DNA of 64,000 bases from Stratiolaelaps scimitus. Lineage: Eukaryota > Arthropoda > Arachnida > Mesostigmata > Laelapidae. Numbering within the stretch: the first letter of the stretch is position 1; the number at the start of each line of letters is the position of its first letter. A program made the position numbers and the translations under genes. The notes below the pieces were generated by a model. That model did not search any database. It saw nothing but the letters and a program-made list of their open reading frames with translations, and was not told the origin of the DNA. Shown here piece by piece: positions 12,146 to 24,400 of the stretch. The stretch is taken from assembly GCA_019614645.1 (NCBI GenBank), contig JABWDB010000034.1, forward strand, positions 3,622,090-3,686,089. Direction: 5' to 3'.

Positions 12146-14880
12146 AAAATGGAAACAATCGAACTAATTAGGTCGCTCCTTGCTTGTTTTAGTGACACTT
12201 GGGTAAATTTGGGACGCTTGGGATTGAAGAATACTTGTCCATCTCAAGTAACTACACCAGATGTAGCCGGTAAAAAACAATCTGAGTACCGTGCGATAGC
12301 ACCTGCTTTTTGAAAGCATCTTTATCCAAATGCAGCGTTCACTGCTTATAAAAATCATATGTCCCATATAGCCTAATTATTGTCCAATTTAAAATCATCT
12401 TCCCTACTGGAATGGGCTACGTCGATTTATTTCGATCTAATCATGGTTCGTGTTCATCAAATATGACATATACTCCGTAAACAGCAATCAGCTCAAAGAT
12501 GCTGATTTTAAGGTCAATCAGCCGTGGCGACGTCGACAACTCACCAGCGCATACTGTACGATCTTCAACGTGATAACAATGTTATTTTTCTAAGCATTCG
12601 TACGGGCGTATACTATTATTCAAATTCTTTGTGCACTTGTACTTACGTTCCCTGGCAATAAAGTATGCCTCTTGAAATGATCGGTTTGTCGTACTCGGTG
12701 TCTCGATTCTGCGATGATCGAAGCGATGTTCCGTTTCATTTAGCAAACTAGCGGAAACTGATAACAGCTACGAAAAAAAAAGGTTAACTAGCTCTAGAGC
12801 GAGTCACTTGGGAGACTTGGTTATCGGCTGTCCCCAGCAGATGATCTATGAGAAAACGCGATTCTTCATCACGCAAGGCGTGTTTCACGCAAACTGTATT
12901 TGCGATCGAGTCTAGATGAGCTTGTTTTAAGAGGCTACCGGTAAATCCTGCATGGACACCAGGCTTCACAGTAAGGTATTTGCCTGGTAGTGTCAAACTC
13001 TTACTGACTAAACCCAGAACCGATTTTGACTTGGGGCACTCACCAGGAGGGTCAAAAGTATTACTTCAGTCAGTGCCTTGCAGGAACCGGCAATTGATTC
13101 CAACCATGTGCTACCCCTCAGTTCCTCCTCTGGGGCGAACCCTCTCGCCCAGCCGCAGCGGGTGGGTTCCCGGCATTTTCCCTTCGGACCAGCTCTGCTA
13201 TCCGAACCCGTTCTAACCCACCGGGAGGATCCTTTGGGCTAGTGTACTCCCTCTGTCCCACTTGTCTCCAGCCAAGCACATGTAGGAAACGAACCCTCGG
13301 ATCCCGTCCTACCTGGCCCGTGTCAGTTCAGCGTCCGCGACCTCCTGCCGTACTTGCTCCGTGGCTCCACATGCTACCAGTGTGTGAAGAGGCTCGTCCT
13401 CGACTCCTGCATCGCACAGCAATGAGTTCAAGGTACTAAATTCAAGTAAAGTGTACGGCTGCTCATTGTACATTCTCGAATGTCGATCGACGTCTCGTTC
13501 AGCTGCGTGCCCAATATGCACAGTTGTCCCACTGAAACACGTGTAACCATTGGCATCAACAATAGGCTCCATATTCTTATCCTTCCAGGACTCATTTTCG
13601 AAAACGGCCTACCCTGCTAATGCCTAATATAACGACAGACATTGGTCCTACCGTTTCGTAAACCTCCATCAGAATAGATCGGCTATACGTTTTAATGCAC
13701 AATAGCTGTTCTACAATACATTGTACACACCAACTTGGTGTTAGAGTACGCTGTTGAACTTAAAACGTTCTTGCTGTAATTGTAAGTCAGCATAAACGGC
13801 ACCCGACTATGTACACGAAGTGGTAAATTGAAGCTAAATTTCCCCCTCCAAAAACAAAGCATAATATGTTTCAGCGGAAATTTTACTCACTACAATATTC
13901 TCAATTATTTTATATTCCACAACGGGGACCCCGTACAAGGATCATTCGATTGCGTCGCGTTCCAACAACAGTATATTACAAATCTCTGACATCTTGCCAA
14001 GCTTCGTAACACCGCGGCCCACGTGCTCTCCCCTGGTCAATGCAGATTTACGACAATGTCTTCATGTGGCTCACAAGTTCTCTGTGCGTGTGTGTATATT
14101 GTGGCTTTCTGCAGAGCACAGTATCAGCACCACCTGCTTAATAACGGTTCCTGTCAAAGAACATCTCTTGTATACGGATTCACCTCAGCTTGGACGGAAA
14201 TAGCCATCTGTGGCGGATAGCTTCCTTTAGGCTGGACAATGGCCCAGCGACGACGTGCTTTCACATCATTGCCGCTTAGTCAACTTGTCTAGGGCCCACA
14301 TCTGCACCGGGCGGTCACAAAAATACGGGATCCACCCAAGGCAGTTGGGTGACGACTTCGTATTGCCTGCAGTGTATGACGTAATGGCACAGTATATAGC
14401 TCTGACCACCTCATTCAATGCATCAAGCAGATGCACTCATATTTGCTCTCTCGTTATTATTCGTTTTTACTTTCGCCAGCATATCAGCATATAGCACTGC
14501 TATTTGCTACAGGTGTAACGATTTATCCAATAACCACAACAATGGGACGATCAAACCACTGAGAATGACTGAAAGCGAAGCGGCCCTTACCATGTACAAC
14601 TGGAGTGGACAGTATCTTATAAGGAGACGTTGTGTCCATTGGCTATTTTTTTTTGGAAGACTTCTAACGTTGCTAATACAAATGGAACGACAAGCATTGG
14701 TTCCGCGAATGTGCAGGCAGGGATACGTTCAGTACAAGCACCAAGACAATGTCCACCAATTACATACATGTATATGTCTGGAGCGTCTTGAAGCGGTGGT
14801 GTTCATATGACGTTCTTTGGGCACGTCTTGACTCTGGTTGTTGTCGTTGTCATATCGTGCAGGAAGAAAATGATAAATGC
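12146..14880. other. Intergenic or intronic, possible LINE tail only
   Basis: Apart from the CCHC-like segment at 13309-13572 nothing is recognised. AT-rich at both ends, more balanced in 13000-13440. Confidence 0.45.
13309..13572 (-). pseudogene. Possible LINE C-terminal CCHC tail
   Basis: A minus-strand open stretch of 87 residues contains LLCDAGVEDEPLHTLVACGA, followed by TEQVRQEVADAEL. This resembles the C-terminal CCHC knuckle of R1/Jockey-type LINEs (C..CG..D...H.L..C....R), with the first cysteine lost. Upstream and downstream frames give no further LINE motif, so the call is tentative. Confidence 0.35.
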
Positions 14881-14887
14881 ATTGTCT

Positions 14888-15032
14888 CTATTGCTAGCGC
14901 GGTGGCTTGATAGGCTAGCAGCTGGCTCTAAAGAGTCGAAGGCCGCTGGTTCGAGTCCCGCGACGTACAAACATATAAGACAACTTGAGCATTGTAAAGA
15001 CTGCAGTTCCTTTAATTAACCAATAAACCTTT
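14888..15032 (+). mobile_element. SINE A copy 1 (tRNA-derived, full length)
   Basis: The head carries box A TAGCGCGGTGG (14894 on) and box B GGTTCGAGTCCC (14948-14959). The body reads ACATATAAGACAACTTGAGC, ATTGTAAAGACTGCAGTTCC, and the 3' end CAATAAACCTTT. The 7-bp direct repeat ATTGTCT lies at 14881-14887 and 15033-15039. The last part (GCAGTTCCTTTAAT, CCAATAAACC) recurs in every SINE A copy here. Transcription by Pol III and movement by a LINE are inferred from structure. Confidence 0.88.
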
Positions 15033-15039
15033 ATTGTCT

Positions 15040-16990
15040 TCGGTTCAACCACTTCGTTTCATGTGTGTCGTATTGCGGGTGGTATAAACTGAGATTGAAG
15101 TTTAGCCAAGCACTAATGAAGATAGTTCCGAAAATCGACGGATGTATTGTAATTTCGTTTGCAGTCTCTCACCAATTATACAACGTAAAATTACCTACTC
15201 GTCAGCAAGCTACGCATGACCTACGTCGTGCAACGTGTGCTATCCGCCTGATATCTGTCGATGTACCTCGATGTTGCTCGGCTATATGGCCTGTGCTTGA
15301 TCTTGTGACAGCAAAATACCTCCCGCTCGGTTAACAAACTTGGAGGAACTGCTGTACAAACAGCTCCGGAGGGGAAATCGAGACGGACCCGTTTCCTTAT
15401 CTGCTGATTAGGTTACCGTTCTCTCTATACCACATGCATACATGTTCGCCTTTGAAAGCGAGCGGCAGTTGCGTCTTTGTGTTTGGTCAATAAGAGGGCC
15501 GTTCACCAGCAACGGCGGCGGCGGCGGCGTCCACTCAGCGACAAGAAGGCTTGCCCAGCCACTTACCAGATTGCCACAATTACTTTGCCATTAAAAGGCT
15601 ATCTGCCTTATGCTGCTACCGTGTGAACCAGCAGAGACCGACCGCCCGCCCGCCCGCCGGCCGGCCGACCAGCCAACGAAAGCTGACCTTTCGGCAGCCC
15701 ACAAGTGGATCGGGAATGGCCAGAGCACCGATTCTTGATGTGGCTGATCCAGTTGCTGCAATAGCAGCAAATAGTCCTTATAGCTGGAAATTCGCCGGGT
15801 CACACCTCAAGATGCTTTGTCATTTGCAAGATAATGTATTATGTTCTATCAGAATGCTTTTCTGATGGGTGCAGTCGTCGCTGACGATAGTAGCAAATAC
15901 ATGTTTTTTTTAGCAGTTGACTTATGCTGTCAACTGGAAAGTAGTCGTCCGAAAGTCGTACACTCCAGCTCTTGCTCACGCGTTCTCGACTTTTGCAAAA
16001 TAGTAATAGCAATAGCTATACTGGGAAATGATCCAAAAGTAATAATCCCCTAATGACTACATTGAAGGTATACAAACTGCACGTTAAAAAAAAAAGAGGC
16101 CCCTCTTTCCTCTAAATCGAGTCTACACGCGAACGAAATTAAAATCGTAGCACGGAAATAATGGAGTAGAAATTGTAACAATGAAATTAATTTTGCCAGA
16201 CGTGTATAGTTCACGTTTATTATTAGTGTTAATTTTGCGGCTTGCACTTCTCCCTATATTACCTCAGTGTCTTCTGTTTTAATTACTTTTTGTTTAATAA
16301 TATAATATAAATAGTGATAAACTTTAACTCGGAGCATCAACCTGCTTGTTCTCACACATTATTCTCATTGCGCAAGTAGTATTCGATGTCAACACATTGA
16401 TGTTTCCCTTGACCCACTTTACCTCTTGAGACGTCTGGGCGTCTTCTGGCATGCCACTATGAGAGCGTATCTGACGCAGTGGCACATGCCTTCCCAAGAA
16501 ATTCATTCCAAGATCTCTTGATTCGCCGTTTCCGACACTCGATGTGTAATAGGTGTACACTGAAGGAAATAACAGCGAGACCAGTGGATTTCGTAAGCGT
16601 CTCGCATAACCATCGTGTATAACAACATGGCTTGGTTGCGAAACTAATAAGCTTTGAAATAAGCTTCTCGAAGTTTGCTTGCCTCGGTCCAATTTCACAA
16701 CGTTTTTCAGTCCTGACTGAAACACTATAGAAGAGCCCACGTAGAGATGCGCATCCAAATTGTCTCATCTGCATGACTAACGCTAAGTCCAATCAAATCT
16801 GACTAAGTTGTATCACAGATTTTCTATGTGATCACAGATTTTCACACATTTGTCATGCTAGAAGCTTAAGTAAATCCTGAAAAAGAAACCTTCTGACCGT
16901 TTAGATAGAGTGCGCTCACATGATTTTGTCGCCTCCAATATGAGCATAGGAAGTGCTTCTCACGATGTTCTACTGGCCTGGAAAGGTGGT
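15040..16990. other. Intergenic or intronic, no gene seen
   Basis: Contains (GGC)n at about 15520-15530 and a CCCG/CCGG run at 15642-15667. Opposing short frames at 16324-16792 have no domain. Confidence 0.5.
16812..16843. repeat. 19-bp period direct repeat
   Basis: ATCACAGATTTTC occurs at 16812-16824 and 16831-16843. Two units only. Confidence 0.65.
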
Positions 16991-17001
16991 CAAATACTAC
17001 C

Positions 17002-17201
17002 TAAGGTTAACTAAGGTTTTCGGGCTGATTCTCAGCCTTAAACATTTAACGTCCACGGTGCAACTGCTTTCAGCATTGCTTCGTAAGACGGACAACCCCT
17101 TTAAATGCAAATGTGCAACGGGTGGGGATCGAACCCGTGCACCTACGTCCGTCTCCTCCGATTGCGAGGCGCACACGAATGCACCACGCCATAGGGCTCG
17201 A
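17002..17201 (-). mobile_element. SINE B copy 1 (tRNA-derived, full length)
   Basis: A 200-bp element, read on the minus strand. It has a tRNA-like head with TGGCGTGGTGCATTCGTG as box A region and GGTTCGATCCCC as box B, then a non-tRNA body (TTGCACATTTGCATTTAAA, GTCCGTCTTACGAAGCAATGC). The end is a hairpin GGCTGA-GAA-TCAGCC (17023-17037) followed by CGAAAAC. An 11-bp target-site duplication CAAATACTACC at 16991-17001 and 17202-17212 fixes both borders. Pol III would transcribe it if active, and LINE reverse transcriptase would move it. This is the best-preserved copy in the window. Confidence 0.9.
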
Positions 17202-18836
17202 CAAATACTACCATAATGCTCTAATGCTACCTAAATCTTTCGAGACAGAGAAGGAGTGGTTTTTCTAGAAGTGGAGTTTCCTATTTTTCGTCGGCAGCCA
17301 AACGAAACCGGCGTGCCTCAGAGTGGCCTAGTGTATCAATAATCAGATGGTTTCTCCTATCTGGAACTGTTTTAGCCGAACTGTGCTCCGCACCATCAAG
17401 CCAACAAATCGTCTATATATCTGAACATCCCCAACTAGCAATTTGTTTGTCTCGTTCGTATCGACACGCGCTGCTTTCAATGGGATCGAATAAGCATCTT
17501 CGAACTAGTGGACAATACAAGCCAAACATTGACTGTCCTGCTCCCTTGTGACCTCAGACATAGATGCGACCACGTCGACCCACCGACGAATTGTGCCTTC
17601 TCGCTTTGGACAACTCTGCTCACAGGTTGAGTTCCCCTCCTGCATATAGCTAAATCTGACCTGCGAAAGCCAAATCTAGCGGGCTTTTTTTTCTCGGAAA
17701 TCGTATTTTTGTTGGCCACTTATGTCCCGGTCATTCGTATCCAAAGGTGAAGTGCGTGGAATAGTGGCGAGCATAACTTTTGCAGGAATCACGCTGTTCG
17801 AGCAGGTGGCACAACACGAAAATGTAACACGAACTATCCTTGATTGAAGCCTATCTATGTAATTTATATTATATGTGATTATCGTTAACAAAGTATCGTT
17901 CAGTCGTTTGCGCGTTGACATAAGTGCCTGTTCACTTGCCGTCTCAGCACAGATCCTCTTCAGAATCATGGAAACAGCAAGGCGAGAGAAAGATGAACTC
18001 ATTGTCCGGCGAGGTCCCTGGTGGAACATTTGAGATAATGGTCCAAGGTCTTCATTACACTCTGAAAGCATGTGAGGAGACAGACCAAACAGAGCTAAGC
18101 ATATTGGTAATACACTGGAGGATCGACTCAAACTCGACTAGTCCAGATGTACAACGGGAGAGGGAACAGAGACTGTTCTTCGTTCCCCGATAAGGCCACC
18201 GCGGCCTGAGATATTGCTCGAATAATTATCGGGCTAAGACACGCCGTTGAGTCGTCACTATTAATTGAAATGCTGAAAAGGGGACGAGGGATATCATGGC
18301 GTCCTAACCTGTACGCTTCCAGGAAGAATGGCCATTTGCTAAGCGAATAGGTAAATACGCGCCCGACGCTTCTCTTCGACATTTGCTGTCAATTGCCAGT
18401 TCGTTGTACAGCAGAATGTGAAAGGATTCGGAGAATCCGGTGAGGATCCCCACCTGCGTGCAGTGAGGGAAGTTTAATCTAGATTGATTGGTTAAGGAAG
18501 TTTGATTACGTCTAGCTCCTGTAGGGCGAATTCAAATTCGCCGACGCGAAGCTTGGACATAAAACATTCCAATTTTAACAAAAAACAAATCCTACAATGA
18601 ATTGAGTATCACACCTCGGTGATTTAGTTATCATCTATCTAAATAGATATTGATATATGCCAACGAAAATACTCGTTCTACGGCGAATCTGTGTTGTTTG
18701 TTTAGAAAAAAAAGACATTGGTTAACTTCAAACTGATCTTTATCATATAACTGGAGCTATAAATAAAACCTGAACGCATTCTCTTGCAAATGTCTGCCTA
18801 AACGTCAGTTGCTGGTGGCTGAAAGGTCGGATGTGA

Positions 18837-18985
18837 GCTTAGTGGGTAGTGCTCATACATGACAATGTTCCGCCTGGTCGATGCTCGGTCGTCAAATTGA
18901 CGAACTAGGTAGATATATACGACTGTATAGAAGAGTTGCCTGCTTCGCACACGGTAGTTCGAATTAAAGGTGGTTCAAATCACCG
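18837..18985 (+). repeat. Weak tRNA-like segment
   Basis: GAGCTTAGTGGGTAGTGCTC resembles a D-arm with box A and GGTGGTTCAAATCACC a self-paired T-arm with box B, but they are over 100 bp apart, too far for a tRNA. A SINE head with an internal insertion is possible. Confidence 0.25.
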
Positions 18986-20088
18986 GGAGTAAAACTAGGT
19001 AGTGCGCTGTTGCACGGGACAAAGGAGCCCCTCATGACCAAAGACAGCTGAGGGTAGGCTATGAAACAGAACTATTTTGTAAATCCCTACGACTACCATT
19101 GTGGCATATGTCCAGTGCCCAGAATCCGGCTGTACCCCCGTAACGATACTGAATTTGAGGGGAATTTGAGCTGTTAGCTGGAAGCCATGGATCGCTGATT
19201 CAAGCTTCGCAATACGACCTGTACTTACACATTTACATACTTCGGATAAAACAAACAATGTAGCACATATTATTATAGTATAGGCTATTAGTATAGTAAT
19301 ATACATTAATCAAAATGTGGTCGCTACCTTTTGATCCTTTACGGGGTTAGTGTTTCAGCCCGATTGTTATAAAAGATGTTCCAGTCATACTGTTTATTAT
19401 AGATTAGACTATCATTGTGACGCTGGACGACTTTTCTGGAAGAAAGCATCCCATTGTCAACGAATCAACAATGTTGGGAATCAGCAGATACCGGTATCAA
19501 TTCCTAATTTTCTTAATCACGCATATCGTTGGACAAATTTCTGAAATGGACAACACATCAGCAATACCTCGGCTTTGCATTATAGGTAGAACGCATTGCT
19601 GCGTGGTTTCGTTGCATCACTATGGACCATCTAAGTTATGGTGACCCTTGTAGCATCATGATTTTACACATATTGCAAAAATATATATAATATATTGCAA
19701 AAAAAAACTCCATGCAGCGTAGTAATGCTTATCATGAGATGAATGTGTATCACTCTTGCCTCGGCGTTTGTGGCAAGCCCCTAGGCTGTACAAGGCTCGT
19801 AGAAGAACAGAGGTGAAAATCGCCTTTATCCCTGTTCCTGTGCGAGTTCTCGTGTCTTCGCCTTTATTCTTAGCAATCTAGCGCACTTTCGTATCTCGGA
19901 TATGTAAAACTCCTCTAGTGTGGAATAACTATGCAGCCGAGGAGAGACCCCTCATACGACTGGATGTCGCAGCGCTGGGCGACATGATTCATGGAGAGCC
20001 ACAATCGAGACAAAGGGGGGGCGAATTCCCTATAGGCGATACAGGCATAAAGGCGCAAATTGATGTTCTATCGTGATTTTAATACGAT

Positions 20089-20123
20089 AGACAACCCCTA
20101 GGGTAACCACCTAGGGGTTGTCT
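20089..20123. repeat. Perfect 14-bp inverted repeat with 7-bp loop
   Basis: AGACAACCCCTAGG at 20089-20102 pairs exactly with CCTAGGGGTTGTCT at 20110-20123. Nothing around it suggests an RNA gene. Confidence 0.8.
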
Positions 20124-20679
20124 CGCTACGGAGAACCCTGAGCAACCTGATGACAAATTTGCCCTCACCTGGACCATCTCTCCACAGAACGTGTGGGCGC
20201 ACAGTGCACAGGAAGGACAAAAACGTAAACTGATCCAGAAGTTGGCTACAGGGATGGCCAATTAATTCGTATTCATTATCTCGCTAGGCACTCGCCTCCA
20301 ATCATTATAAAGTTCTCGCACGTCTGCTATTCGTTCAGGGGCTCAGGAATACTGTCCTTTGATTTTGCCTACTCTAATATCTAAAATCATTATCCCAAGA
20401 AACGGTGCCACTATTTGTCATATGGAAGAGTATCGGATTAGAGTATCCCTTATCTTCGTGAAATCTGCTTTTTTTCCAGAAATTCTGCTGTACCATACAA
20501 TGCTTCCACCTTGTCAGGTATACGACAGCTTCGAGTAGAGGTGACCCCGATTCTTTGGAGTCGTAAGGTGGCTCGTACGTCGTGTTTCACCTGCGAGTAA
20601 ACCGAGACAGCCGTATTTTTCGTCGAAATTCGTCAACAAAACTAGCTGCTACGAACATTCTTCGTTTCGTAGTTGGGCG

Positions 20680-21190
20680 CGGATCTAATACATAACACAG
20701 CAAAGATAGACGCATAGGCGCTTTATATGAGAAGGTCCTGGTCTAGCAGCGGGAGGCCGCTCAGCTAGTCCCTTCACCTTGGCATTTTCCTGTTGCCCAG
20801 CTCCATAAGCAAAGAAGCACTTGTAAGTGTTGTACGCCGTGTGTTTGATAAGCAAGGTAGAGCCATCCCCCGCTTCTCCACCTTCCGTTGTTGTTCGTTT
20901 TTCGTTGTCGGCGGACAGAGTGTTCCCTCCTTCCGTTCCTGCAACGAGCACGATGGTCTGTCCGACGTGGTGGTGTGTCTCACCAGAGGAGGAGGGACTC
21001 TGCTTTCGGGCTGACAGGAAGTGAGTGCATAGACTTCCGGTTCGTGTTTTGCACGAAGCAGCTGCTGCTGGTGCTGCCACTGCTGCAGAGACAAGTGGGC
21101 TGTTCCCGGAAAAAAACTCCAGCAACAACAGGGCTCTTCGATTTGCCAAAGTTCTGCTCAACAAAAGTGAAACGAGACGAATCTTAGTCT
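20680..21190. other. GC-rich block without recognised gene
   Basis: A minus-strand frame of 183 codons contains an alanine run (SAAVAAPAAAAS) from GCAGC repeats and nothing diagnostic. Competing frames on the plus strand are nearly as long. Coding status unknown. Confidence 0.25.
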
Positions 21191-21586
21191 TGTTGTAGGA
21201 CGCGACTGTCTCTGCTGTTCTATTTACTTGCAACAACGACTACGTATATGGAGTATTGGCAGATATTAGCAAGAACATCTTGATGCGTAGTCCGATATTC
21301 AGGGGTTACGAGAGGCTCTTAATGTCGCCGAAAACCTCGCCCTCTTTACCTGTTCTCCAAAGCTAATAATTCATTGCCTAGGGACGTTCAAGTTGCATTG
21401 TTTAGCCTGCCAGGGGAATGACAGAGGCAAAATTATTTCTGGGGGGGGGGTATAGGTTTAACCATGACCTACAGGAGGGAGCGGCAAAGGGGGGCTTACA
21501 ATTCTGCTACGCGTAAGGCTACAATTAGTTAAAATATAAAACCCTCACCGTTAGGAAGCTTGTTCCCTTCCATTATATGCATAGTA

Positions 21587-21730
21587 AGGTAAAGGTTTAT
21601 TGGTTTATTGAAGGAGCTGCAATTTTACAATGTTTAAGTTCTCTTATATGTCACACAGCAGGGCTCGAACCTGCGACCTCCGGCCGGCGATAGCCAGAGA
21701 CTTCGCCGTCCAAGCCACCGCTCTAACACG
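21587..21730 (-). mobile_element. SINE A copy 2 (minus strand)
   Basis: Read on the minus strand: AGAGCGGTGGCTTGGACGGC as box A region, GGTTCGAGCCCTGC as box B (around 21661-21672), then ACATATAAGAGAACTTAAAC, ATTGTAAAATTGCAGCTCCT and CAATAAACCAATAAACCTTT, ending ACCTTAC. It contains the whole head, so it is close to full length. No convincing target-site duplication was found. Confidence 0.88.
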
Positions 21731-22564
21731 ATATAGTCCATTTCGTCCGCCACACTGATGCATGTCCAAATGTTCGATATACTAAGGTGATAATGGGCAT
21801 ATAATGTGATTTCGCGCGTACAACAAATTCGTATTTGTGACTCCTTCTTATGTCGCTACGAAGTTGCAGTGAAGTGTACATGTCTGTGTGTATATAATAT
21901 GAGTTATTGTATAGTTATCGTATGGCTTTGCCTAATGAATACTCCTCCATCTTCCTCTCCCGATCTGGCAGATGTCGCCAAATACTTAGTACCCCGACCT
22001 CCATGCGACAGCAAGTATCTATCCAAAAGTTTCCTCGTTAGTCGAGTCGGATTATCCGTCGGCGTAGTTAGTCGCATAGCAGTGCGCTTATGCACGCGCT
22101 TTGTACCTACCGTATGAGGGCATTTAGTTCGCAGGCGCGGAAATTTGATGCTTCTGCTTGCGCTCCGTGCGCTATAACGTGCCCCCGTGAGCTGGGCATT
22201 CAAAACTTGCGTGATTGTTATTCCTTAATGACGCCGAGGGTTGCAGGACAGCCGTACACAACGGGTTGATCGGCTGATGCAATACTTTCCACCGTCCGTT
22301 TGGGCGCACGCTATCCGATTTGGCTAATTTCGATTGAATTATTAATCTCACAACTTTCAGTGGGAATGAAATGCGAGGGACTTCGGCGAGCACCTACAGC
22401 TAAATGCAGACGACCATCACACATGAGCTAGTATTATTGTTTTTTTCTATTTAACCAGCAGGATTGTTGGTTTGTGCTAGACACGTATTTGAAATAACCA
22501 GCTAAAGGATCTCTCTTCTTCTCTTTATTTTCTAATTTACACGTCTTCATTCGAGACTATCAAG
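21731..22564. other. Intergenic or intronic, no gene seen
   Basis: Unremarkable sequence between SINE A copy 2 and SINE B copy 2. Confidence 0.5.
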
Positions 22565-22576
22565 CCGTACCCATCT

Positions 22577-22753
22577 AAATAATGTTTTCAGCCAGCATTT
22601 AACATCCGCGGAATTGATTTTTGCATTGCTTCGTAAGGCGGACACCTTAAATGCAAATGTGCAATGCTGGGGATCGAACCCGTGCACCTACGTGTCCTCT
22701 CCTCCGGTTGCACCGAGGCTCTCAGAAATTCACCACGCCACCGGACTCGACAC
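22577..22753 (-). mobile_element. SINE B copy 2 with 12-bp target-site duplication
   Basis: On the minus strand it shows TGGCGTGGTGAATTTCTGAG, then box B GGTTCGATCCCC, then GCACATTTGCATTTAAGGTG and the GTCCGCCTTACGAAGCAATGC block shared with the other copies. The 3' hairpin is partly decayed. CCGTACCCATCT flanks it at 22565-22576 and 22754-22765, a perfect 12-bp duplication. Confidence 0.9.
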
Positions 22754-24270
22754 CCGTACCCATCTGCAAAACAGCTACAAAAAGCCCCTGTACGACACGC
22801 CTATACAACCGCATTGACCTCTCCAGGGTTCGAAAATAATTTCATTCTTGTATTTCACCTTCTATGCACTACCCGGCAGTGAAATAGTTATGTGAACTGC
22901 ACTTCGTATATCTGTAGATACACATATCTGTATGCAATATATGCCTCTCTAAGCGCCAAATGTCACCTAGCCTATATGTACACCTTCCCCTGTATACGCC
23001 TGTTAGCGGAGGGCTATCCTCACCGACATCATCACGTTTTTCATTCTTCAGGATCATCTTCAGCAAAACGGCTACGAGCATGTTGTTACATCTGCGACGA
23101 ACTACGAGTCGCCAGCAACTACCGGAATCAGCTCAGAGTGGAAACACGTTCATGTGGAGAAAAATAAACGAAAATAACGCAGACTAGTTCTTTTTCGGCG
23201 TCGAAACTCTCTCGCGCCCCACACGCGCTAGTCCACAATCTTCATTCAGCGTTCGCGCGCGCGCGGTTACGATGCCTGCCGCTTTAACTGTTGATGGCTG
23301 CCACTTCTACATAGATTTGTGGTGGGCCGGACGCTTCAACTGGTTGCTGGAATGCCTTCCCATTTCCAAGTTGTTACATACTCGTTCGCGGTATACGACT
23401 GCGGCATACACTATTACTTCGGCTACGATTTGCAGCTGCCTCGAGAGGCAGTAAGTACGACTACTGCTGCTATTTCAACTGCTGCCCCTGTCTCCTAGGT
23501 TAGACTAGTCCTAGCCGTCAGTAGTCGGCTACACGACTGCGAATCCTTAGGCCGAAGCTTCAGCGTACGCGAGAACTACAGGCTCGAGCGCGATGCACCC
23601 TGTGAGATTCCAGACTCGTGAGCTCTGAAATGTATGCACCCAGCGCAGAGTGGTTGCAACGAGATGACATGACAAGACGCGAGTATAAGAAAGACAGAAA
23701 GATGGAGAGAGCTGCAAGGGAGAGGCCGCACGTCGGTCGCTGCGTGTGTGTATCTCTACTTGGCGAATAACTTAGAGGTATTCTGTGTTCTTCGTTCGCG
23801 CTCTTGCGTCCAACGCATCGTGTAGGACCTGGTTGGCCTATTTCTGGCTGCTCGGAGTCCCCTTCATCCGTTTAGCCAGATTTTCATCGCTAAGCATAAG
23901 CATGAGTACACGACCGGCTTCCTTTTCCGGGCGTACACTACTTACAGCGCCGAGTGGCTCGGTTAGCGAAGTCCTATACGAAGTCCTGACCTAGGGGCCT
24001 AGATAGCTGAGTGCAATATTCTACACAGAAATCAACATTGCTTCAATAGCAACTGTAGAGTTTTACACCACAGGTAGTAGATGATGATTTTAAAGTGTGT
24101 GAGACCCAGAAAATAACAAATTGCATTGTAGAGGAAAAATGCATGCCTTAACGGTCTCCATTATGACCATTTTCTCAGAGACGGATATATGATAGATGGG
24201 GTTGAAATGCACAAAAATGTGCGCCCTTAATATAAAGCTGATTCTGTAAATTGAATGGTAAACGAAACTA

Positions 24271-24341
24271 AAATTTATATATATATATATATATATAATA
24301 TATATATATATATAATATATATATATATATATAATATATAT

Positions 24342-24399
<58 letters not shown>

Positions 24400-24400
24400 G
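24271..24400. repeat. (AT)n tract with AATA interruptions at regular spacing
   Basis: About 130 bp of AT dinucleotides broken at intervals of roughly 20-28 bp by a phase shift (TAATA), giving a higher-order period. Spurious tyrosine/isoleucine frames cross it. Confidence 0.9.

Larger units (their letters stand above)
17213..21584. other. Intergenic or intronic, no gene seen
   Basis: Holds a weak tRNA-like segment (18837-18985), a hairpin (20089-20123), the GC-rich block at 20680-21190 and a G-run at about 21441-21450. The 151-codon minus frame at 17676-18131 is unrecognised. Confidence 0.45.

Noticed and set aside
20685..21236. 183-codon minus-strand frame
   Set aside because: Alanine and serine runs from trinucleotide repeats, no domain.
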